In this document: positions 17,241 to 23,502 of the stretch, one piece after another
How the letters are laid out: each line of letters begins with the position of its first letter
How positions within the stretch are numbered: the stretch's first letter is position 1
Assembly: GCF_027587175.1 (NCBI RefSeq)
Contig: NZ_JAPCID010000013.1
Span: 87,961-151,960, forward strand
From: Solirubrobacter deserti
GTDB lineage: Bacteria; Actinomycetota; Thermoleophilia; Solirubrobacterales; Solirubrobacteraceae
Direction of reading: 5' to 3'
DNA length: 64,000 bases
Notes under the pieces: generated by a model
What the model was told of the DNA's origin: nothing
Databases searched by the model: none
What the model saw: only the letters and a program-made list of their open reading frames with translations
Program-made: the position numbers and the translations under genes

Positions 17241-18883
17241 GCGTCCGCGGCGCGGCGCTGCTCGTGGCGGTCGCGCTGGCGTCGGTCGGCGCGCCGGGGT
17301 CCGCGCGGGCGGCGGTCGGGGCCGACAACCACGGTGATGCCCCGGCGCTGACGCTCTCCGCTCCGGGGACCGTCGCCGACACCCTCGGCTACACGACGCA
17401 GGCGGCCGAGCCCGTGAGCGGGTCGACCGGGTGCGAGCTCCCCAGCACGTCGATGTCCAGGACCGCCTGGTGGCGGTTCACCGGCACCGGGGTGCCCGTC
17501 ACGTTGTCCACGCGGGCGTCGACCTTCAACACCGTGCTCGCCGTCTACGACGCCCCCGGCGCGCCGATCGCCGGCAACCGCGTCGCCTGCAACGACGACG
17601 AGTCGGTGTCCATCACGACCTCGGCGCTCACCTTCACCGCGGCGCGCGGCAAGCGCTACCTCGTCCAGGTCGGCTCGCGGGGGACGGCGCCGCGCGGCGC
17701 AATCGACCTGCGTGCGTCGGCCGCCAGGCCGCCCAACGACGACCGGATCGCGGCGCAACCGCTCTCGCCGGGAACGCCCGCGCTGGTCGACAACACCGGC
17801 GCGAGCCAGGAGACCGGCGAGACCACCACGTGCGCGACGGCGTCCTACGCGGCGACCATGTGGTTCACCTTCCGGGCCGGTGCGGTCGGCGACGCCGTCT
17901 TCTCGTCGACCGCCGCCTTCGGCGACACGGTCGTCACCGTGTACCGCGAGACCGACGGCGCCCACCTCGGCTGCAACGCCGGCACGACCGCGTCGCTGCC
18001 GCTCCGGCTCACGGCGGGCGACTACCTCGTGCAAGTAGGTACCAAGGGCTCTGACGTCGCCGGCCTCGGCACCGGCCCGATCGCGACCACGGCAAGCTTC
18101 ACCGCCGATCCCGACGTCGACAACGACGGCGACCCCGCCTCGACCGACTGCGACGACCGCAACGCGTCGATCCGCCACGGCATCGTCGACACCCCCGACG
18201 ACGGTATCGACCAGAACTGCGACGGCGCCGACACCGTCATCCTCGACCGCGACGGCGACGGCGACCCCCGCTCCGGCGACTGCAACGACGCCAACCCGGC
18301 GATCCGCCGCGGTGCGGGCGACGCCCCCGACGACGGCGTCGACCAGAACTGCGACGGCGCCGACGCCGTCAACCTCGACCGCGACGCCGACGGCGAGAGC
18401 CGGCCGGGCGACTGCAACGACGGCAACCCAGCGATCCGCCACGGAGCCCGCGACATCCCCGGCAACGCCGTCGACGAGGACTGCAGCGGCAGCCCCGCTC
18501 CCTACCCGCGCGTGGACTCGGCCGTCCGTATCTCCTGGCGCTTCAGCCCGTTCCGGATCGCGACGCTGACCATCGTCCGCGCCGTGCCCGGCAGCCGCGT
18601 GGAGATCCGCTGCCGCGGCGGCGGCTGCCCGTTCAAACGCGAGACCGTGACCGTCCGCAAGGCCGCCGCCGAGCGGTCCGTGTTGAGCCGCAAGCTCAAG
18701 CGCGCGCGCCTGCAGCGCAAAGCGGTCCTCGAGATCCGGATCACGCTGGACGGCCACGTCGGCTTCATGCGCCGTGCGACCGTGAGGACGATGACCAAGG
18801 ATCCCAAGCTGGCGGAGTTCTGCCTCCCGCCGGGCGCCGCCAGGCCGGCACGATGTGACGTCGCTGGGCGGGCCGGCTCGTGA
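17237..18883 (+). CDS. Secreted protein with three MopE-type metal-binding (DCDD) repeats
   Basis: The 548-residue product has a signal peptide ('MSVRGAALLVAVALASVGAP', cleavage after ARA). Two pre-peptidase-like beta modules follow ('TAWWRFTGTGVPVTLSTRA', 'TMWFTFRAGAVGDAVFSSTA'). Three tandem repeats of about 43 residues come next, with the pattern D-x-D-x-D-G..DC(D/N)D..N..I..G..D.PDDGIDQNCDG, the putative metal-binding motif of MopE-like proteins. The C-terminal domain of about 120 residues contains 'RVEIRCRGGGCPF'. A paralogous arrangement (one DCND repeat plus a 'VRCTGGCP' end) occurs in the gene at 52941-53750. The ATG overlaps the stop of the preceding gene. It probably sits on or outside the cell surface and binds Ca2+ or another metal. 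Confidence 0.75.
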   Translation: MSVRGAALLVAVALASVGAPGSARAAVGADNHGDAPALTLSAPGTVADTLGYTTQAAEPVSGSTGCELPSTSMSRTAWWRFTGTGVPVTLSTRASTFNTVLAVYDAPGAPIAGNRVACNDDESVSITTSALTFTAARGKRYLVQVGSRGTAPRGAIDLRASAARPPNDDRIAAQPLSPGTPALVDNTGASQETGETTTCATASYAATMWFTFRAGAVGDAVFSSTAAFGDTVVTVYRETDGAHLGCNAGTTASLPLRLTAGDYLVQVGTKGSDVAGLGTGPIATTASFTADPDVDNDGDPASTDCDDRNASIRHGIVDTPDDGIDQNCDGADTVILDRDGDGDPRSGDCNDANPAIRRGAGDAPDDGVDQNCDGADAVNLDRDADGESRPGDCNDGNPAIRHGARDIPGNAVDEDCSGSPAPYPRVDSAVRISWRFSPFRIATLTIVRAVPGSRVEIRCRGGGCPFKRETVTVRKAAAERSVLSRKLKRARLQRKAVLEIRITLDGHVGFMRRATVRTMTKDPKLAEFCLPPGAARPARCDVAGRAGS

Positions 18884-19317
18884 TCGTCGATCTCGCCTCC
18901 GCGATGCAGTGGGAGCGAGTTGGACTCTCCCCGGAGGCACGGTCGCCGGTTCTCAGGTCCTGCCCGCGGTGCTGCCGAAGCAGCGCGGCGGGCGAGCACT
19001 CACTGCAACTTCTGAAACGGACCGGCTCGTCGATTCCGCTCATGGACGCAGCCGTCGTTCTACGGCTGGTTGCGCTATTGGCGATGCCGGCCGTCGGACA
19101 CGAGACGTGAGACGCTGACGACGGCTGCTGCCGCGTCGGCCGGAACGCACTCCGTCCGATGTCGACCTACCACGCCTCGCGGATCCAGACTCGCGCTGGA
19201 GAATTCGGCGCGACACGCGGATTATGATTGGAGGGCAATTCGGCTCTCCACCTCAAAGCCGGCCGGATGGGGACACCGAAGGGGACACAATCGAGTCACT
19301 TGCGCAGCTCGCAGGAG
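18884..19317. other. 434-bp intergenic region at the left end of the mobile element
   Basis: I see no convincing gene. A strong imperfect hairpin lies at 18963-18992 (GTGCTGC-CGAA-GCAGCGC core extended by CCCGC/GCGGG after one mismatch), a possible terminator for the DCDD-repeat gene. Composition becomes less GC-rich toward the right. The left attachment repeat is at 19211-19229, 89 bases from the stop of the first element gene. Confidence 0.55.
19211..19229 (+). repeat. Left attachment site copy (19-bp direct repeat)
   Basis: It is identical over 19 bases to 28007-28025, and both flanking bases differ. The leftover tRNA 3' half expected next to it is not clearly preserved. Only a weak CTCCAGC similarity to the acceptor strand CTCCGGC can be seen on the minus strand near 19195-19201. 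Confidence 0.82.
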
Positions 19318-21882
19318 CTATTCACATGCTGCTGCGAGATCGGCCAAGAGTCCGTTTGCTTGTTCAGCTTGGCCTTTGACGCGGATCTCCTCGGCGTAGC
19401 GACGCACCGTGCTTGAAACGTCGGAGCAACGAGCCTCTCCAGTCGCGATCGCTTCGAGTTCGATCCGCGCCGCGAGATCTAAGCTCACCACTTCGCGATC
19501 GTCAGCCAGCGCGGCTTGGATCGCTTGACGAGCCTGAGCCAGTTCGCCTTCTTTCAGGAGGATCTTCGCCTCCATGTTCAAGAGAACGGCAGTGCGAGCG
19601 TTCGGAGCGCGTCGGGCAGCGGCCAGGTAGCGGCGAGCCGTTTCTGGTTCGCGCTCATCGGCCGCCAAGCTCGCCAAGGAAACGAGAGACTCGACATAAT
19701 CAGGCTCCAGCGCTAGGCACCGTTCATACTCGGCCTTTGCCGTCTGACGATCTCCGAGTGCCTCAGCAATCCGCCCTAGACGATGGTGAAACCCGACGTT
19801 TTGAGGGTCGCGTCGGATCGCCTGCGAAATAACCCGTCGTGCCTCTTCAAACTCCTCGAAGTGCTCGAGAACCTGGCTGTACTGGAACGCTAGCCACGGG
19901 TCAGGGTCGCGTGCCTGGCGTTCCATGGCGGCTTCTAGGGCTCCCCGTGCTCCGAACCAGTCGCCGATCCGCATGCGGGCCTGCCCCAAATCTCGCAGCA
20001 CTGACGGCTGCCCGCGTCTCAGCTCATTCGACCGTTCGTAGAACGAGATCGCGCTCGCGAATTCGCGCGCGATGAACTCCACGCGGCCTCGGATTCGCCA
20101 CGCGTGATGGTCGTTTGGCGACCTCTCGAGGATCGAATCAACGAGAGTCCGGGCCTCGGGCAGCTCTCCTAGATAGGCGAGAGTGCGGGCCAGATACAAC
20201 TTCGCGGAGCGGTTGTCGTCTGTCGACTCGATCACCAGTTCCAGGTACCGGCGCGCGTCCGCATACCGGCGTTGGTTGTAGAGCTCGACAGCGGTTTCGT
20301 AGAGCGTCCCGTACAGGTTCTGTCTGAGTGCGATCGCGGCTGCAAGCTGGCCCGACCAGCAAAGCAGCCGGTACGTCACTAGCAGTGAGTCAACGTAGGT
20401 CGCGGAGCCTGGTTCCGCTGCCGCGAGCTGAGCGCGCGAGCGCTCGGCGAGATCCGCGGTTTCCTCAATGAACGAGTCGCTCCGCCGGAATCCTCGCATG
20501 TAGAAGTCCCTGACGAGAGGGTGCAGTCGCATATACCCGGCGTCATGGACCTCGATCACGGAGTAAGCAGAGCCCTCCTCGATCGCTCGCTGCAGCGACT
20601 CATCGTCGATAGACAGGTGTCCGGCATACTCTTGCGCCGGCAAAGGGCCGTCGACGGCAGCGAGCCTCTCAAGCAGACGCAGGGTGTTTTCCTCGAGATC
20701 GAGTTCTCCGACGATGCCAGTGGCAGCGCGGGCGCGAAAGTCCTCCCAGATGGGAACACCCTGCGCCAACTCCGGCGCGACGATCTCCAATGCGAGCGGA
20801 TGGCCTCCCAGTTCCTCCGTTGCCTGACGAAGGACGTGATCATCCGCTTCCGCGCCCCTTGCGCGGAGCAAACCCACCCCGAAGTTGGCTTCGAGGCCTC
20901 GAACTCGATGCAACTCGCTTTCACGCGCCGGAGCGCCTTCAAGGCTCGGTCGTCTCGTCGTGGTGAAGACAGCAAGCTTGCCCGCAGCATCGATTCGGGC
21001 GAGTCCGAGTGCCTCGAATACCGCGCGCAAAACTCGGCGTGCCTTTCCATCTTCGTCGAGCCAATGTTGTGCTTCGGTGAAAACCCACACCCCGCCTTCT
21101 CGAGCGTAGTCGGTTACCGCAGCTCTGACTCGTTCCTCTGCTTGTTGCTCCGTGAGATCGTCTCCCGGTGCTGGTGTGCCCACTTGCGCGCTGATCAGCA
21201 GGTCGAGTTCGACGAATCCGGTCCCGGCGCGCAATTCGACGGTTCGCGTTCTCGTTCCGTCCACCACGATCCGCGATAGAGCCTCTCGAACGAGTGCTCG
21301 CTTTCCGACACCGTTGATGCCGTGAAGCCAGATCATTCCGTGGCTTGGGCTGTAGAGGGCTGATTCGATCGCCCCGATCTCGGCGTTGCGATTGATGAAC
21401 GCGCGAAGAGTCGGGACTCGGGGTGGAGCGCCGACAACGAGCTCTGCGGCCTCCTCGGGCGATCCCACACGCCGCGCTTGAAGGAATGGCCGAAAGGGCA
21501 GCGGCAGCGGCGTCTCGTCGAGCGTCACGATCCGGATCGCGATGGCGCGGTCCTCGAGATGTCGAATGAACGCCATGTGGAACTCAAAGCGCACCCAGTC
21601 CGACGCGGCGGAGTTCTCGCTCCAGAGAAGCACGAAGTCGGTTGCGTTCTCGATCCCGGCAGCGATCTCCTCGAGCAAGATGTCGCCGACGCCGATCTCG
21701 TACATATCGATCCACGCGCTATCTGGTAACGCCGCCTGAAGCGCCAGCGCGAAAGGCTTGTCCGCGCTCGAATGCGAAATGAAGTACCGGCGGGACACGG
21801 GATCTAGCGGAGCCACGAACGCGTAATGATTGCGCGAGGGGTCGACGTATCGTCCGCCGAAACGCAAGGCCAAGGCTCGCAC
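19318..21882 (-). CDS. TIR-domain NTPase (STAND-like) with C-terminal TPR repeats; candidate anti-phage effector
   Basis: The product is about 854 residues from the preferred GTG 21882. A longer frame exists upstream but overlaps the DUF4263 gene and is not TIR-like. The TIR domain spans about residues 32-150: 'RYFISHSSADKPFALALQ', then 'IGVGDILLEEIAAGIENATD' and 'WSENSAASDWVRFEFHMAF', where Glu99 matches the catalytic Glu of NAD-cleaving TIRs such as SARM1 ('DWVHKE'). An NTPase domain follows with P-loop GINGVGKR (187-194, Arg in place of the usual Ser/Thr) and 'VWVFTEA' at the Walker B place (264-270). About seven or eight TPR units fill residues 540-800. Such proteins usually sense an invader through the repeats, oligomerise and destroy NAD+. 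It lies 46 bases downstream of the DUF4263 gene on the same strand. Confidence 0.82.
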   Translation of the reverse strand: MRALALRFGGRYVDPSRNHYAFVAPLDPVSRRYFISHSSADKPFALALQAALPDSAWIDMYEIGVGDILLEEIAAGIENATDFVLLWSENSAASDWVRFEFHMAFIRHLEDRAIAIRIVTLDETPLPLPFRPFLQARRVGSPEEAAELVVGAPPRVPTLRAFINRNAEIGAIESALYSPSHGMIWLHGINGVGKRALVREALSRIVVDGTRTRTVELRAGTGFVELDLLISAQVGTPAPGDDLTEQQAEERVRAAVTDYAREGGVWVFTEAQHWLDEDGKARRVLRAVFEALGLARIDAAGKLAVFTTTRRPSLEGAPARESELHRVRGLEANFGVGLLRARGAEADDHVLRQATEELGGHPLALEIVAPELAQGVPIWEDFRARAATGIVGELDLEENTLRLLERLAAVDGPLPAQEYAGHLSIDDESLQRAIEEGSAYSVIEVHDAGYMRLHPLVRDFYMRGFRRSDSFIEETADLAERSRAQLAAAEPGSATYVDSLLVTYRLLCWSGQLAAAIALRQNLYGTLYETAVELYNQRRYADARRYLELVIESTDDNRSAKLYLARTLAYLGELPEARTLVDSILERSPNDHHAWRIRGRVEFIAREFASAISFYERSNELRRGQPSVLRDLGQARMRIGDWFGARGALEAAMERQARDPDPWLAFQYSQVLEHFEEFEEARRVISQAIRRDPQNVGFHHRLGRIAEALGDRQTAKAEYERCLALEPDYVESLVSLASLAADEREPETARRYLAAARRAPNARTAVLLNMEAKILLKEGELAQARQAIQAALADDREVVSLDLAARIELEAIATGEARCSDVSSTVRRYAEEIRVKGQAEQANGLLADLAAACE

Positions 21883-21928
21883 ACCCCTGCACCTACGGTG
21901 CTCGGACGCGCCGCCGCGCGCCGCGTCG

Positions 21929-23173
21929 CTACCAGTCCCATTCCGGCTGCTGCGGCTCAGAGTTGTCGCCGTGCGACAGCGAGACGTGCCACTCGGCCCG
22001 TGCCAGAAGCTCGTCGAACGTGAGCACCTCTGGCTGCAGAAGATGACGTCGGTACAGCTCAAACGAGCGGTACTTGTCCGTGTTGACGCCGCCGCTCGGG
22101 CCGACCAGCTCGCGGAGGTGCCCGACGATTAAGAACGAGCGGGGCCGCACAAGGAAAGCCTGGTCTCCAGATTCGGCACCGCTCTCGTCCTTCGCGACCA
22201 GTCGTTCACCGAGGTCGTTGAGCGCCCGGTCCACGGTCGTTTGCGCTTGTGCGGCGCCGCCGGCCAACTCGGTAGACGGTCCCCAACACGCCGACCTGTA
22301 CGGCTTCGACTGCAGGAGCGGCGTCTTGTGATGCTTGATCTCGGCAAACACCAAGGAGCTGATCTGCCCGTTGGTCCGGAGCAGCGCGTCCACGCGCTTG
22401 CCTGCCGCGTCGAGCCTGAAGCCCGCGACGGTTTGCTCTAGACGCCCGTCATCCCAGGAAGTCAGGAGCTGTCCAGAGAGGCTGATCCCGAGAATCCAGG
22501 GATTGTTCTCAAGGAATTTCTGCCAGACGCCCTCGGGCCCACCGCACTCACGGCTAGCCTCCGCGAAAGCGTCGTCATCGTCCAGCAGGTGCCGGAACTC
22601 CGAGACCGCGGCTTGCCGATGGGCTAGAGCGAGAACGTCCGAGGCAGAGGCGTCTGTCTCAATCAGGGTTCGTACGCGTTCAGGATCCTGGCTGTAGAGC
22701 TGCTCGAGCGCCTCGGAATCCGTGAAGAGCTGGCGGATCAGATCGTCATCGAGACGGACCGTCTTCGACCCGTCCGCAGGTATGTAGTCGAGCGACCTGA
22801 CGAGCTCGATTAGCCGCGCTGACTGCTCGCGGTTGAGGTTCAAGAGAACATCCATACGCTCCGCGGTTGGGTCCGCCGGAACCTTTTGAATCTGGATCTC
22901 GCGGATCTGCCCGGCCTCTCGGGCGACCTGAAGCTTGATCTGCTTCCGACCACCGGGTGTGGTGCTGATCACCATGTCCTCCCAATCGATGCCCGGCGTG
23001 TCGCGGTCGAGAGTCGTCGGCAACTCGTCGAAGACCTTCGACACGAATCGAGCTGGCTGGCCGTAGTCCGTTGACGCTCGGAGATCGAGGCGAAACGTCC
23101 TACTGACGTAGGTGCGCTCCGGAAGGCGTCCTCGCGCAAACGTGACTTCGTTGGCCGGTGGGTCGTCAAGCAA
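21929..23173 (-). CDS. Shedu-like DUF4263 (SduA-type) nuclease
   Basis: The 414-residue product ends in a Shedu/DUF4263 domain. It has Glu214 and Gln218 in 'EGVWQKFLENNPWILG', then the PD-(D/E)XK-type core Asp262 ('KRVDALL'), Glu278-x-Lys280 ('FAEIKHHKTPLL') and Gln309/Gln311 ('GGAAQAQTTVDRA'). Shedu proteins are single-gene anti-phage nucleases whose variable N-terminal domains sense invading DNA. Here the first 190 residues are beta-rich ('YVSRTFRLDLRAS', 'REIQIQKVP'), then helical. The only start that keeps this domain is TTG 23173, directly after an in-frame TAA, so the N-terminus is uncertain. It is the first gene of an operon with the TIR-NTPase. Confidence 0.8.
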   Translation of the reverse strand: MLDDPPANEVTFARGRLPERTYVSRTFRLDLRASTDYGQPARFVSKVFDELPTTLDRDTPGIDWEDMVISTTPGGRKQIKLQVAREAGQIREIQIQKVPADPTAERMDVLLNLNREQSARLIELVRSLDYIPADGSKTVRLDDDLIRQLFTDSEALEQLYSQDPERVRTLIETDASASDVLALAHRQAAVSEFRHLLDDDDAFAEASRECGGPEGVWQKFLENNPWILGISLSGQLLTSWDDGRLEQTVAGFRLDAAGKRVDALLRTNGQISSLVFAEIKHHKTPLLQSKPYRSACWGPSTELAGGAAQAQTTVDRALNDLGERLVAKDESGAESGDQAFLVRPRSFLIVGHLRELVGPSGGVNTDKYRSFELYRRHLLQPEVLTFDELLARAEWHVSLSHGDNSEPQQPEWDW

Positions 23174-23502
23174 AGGATTAAGCGAATGAGAACGAGAGCT
23201 CGGCTATTGAGCGCTTCGCGATCCTAATCGCAATCCGCCAACTGCTCGCTTGGCTGTCCACAGTCTGCCTGGTTATCGGTCGAAGCGTCGAATTGACGCG
23301 CGCGGTGGCCACCGTGTCCTGCTCAGCGGCTTAACAAGTAGAGGCCCTGTGCGAACACTGGGATGCGAACGCTTGCAAGCCGTCGAACCCGCCCCGTGGG
23401 TGAAGCCGCAACGCGCCCCACGGTGGGGTTGCCGATGTCACCACGGTGACGTGCGGGGCGGATCGTTTGCCCACAAGCTCCGGTCGGCGGCTTGAGGAGA
23501 TA
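23174..23502. other. Divergent intergenic region with inverted repeats; candidate oriT
   Basis: The 329-bp gap separates the divergent Shedu-like and relaxase genes and must contain both promoters. It is rich in dyads: the palindrome GCTTGCAAGC (23371-23380), CCCCA-CGG-TGGGG (23416-23428), the perfect GTCACC-AC-GGTGAC (23437-23450), and outer arms CCGCCCCG (23389-23396) and CGGGGCGG (23454-23461) that enclose the inner hairpins. MobF elements commonly carry oriT just upstream of the relaxase. No nic site can be assigned by eye. Confidence 0.5.

Noticed and set aside
18880..19110. Small forward frame (about 76 codons) between the DCDD-repeat gene and the element
   Set aside because: No ribosome site, no family, mixed codon bias, and an overlapping opposite frame is equally open.
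21883..22062. Longer N-terminus for the TIR-NTPase
   Set aside because: The extra 60 residues overlap the DUF4263 gene, are Ser/Arg-rich, and are unlike TIR proteins; GTG 21882 gives a normal start.
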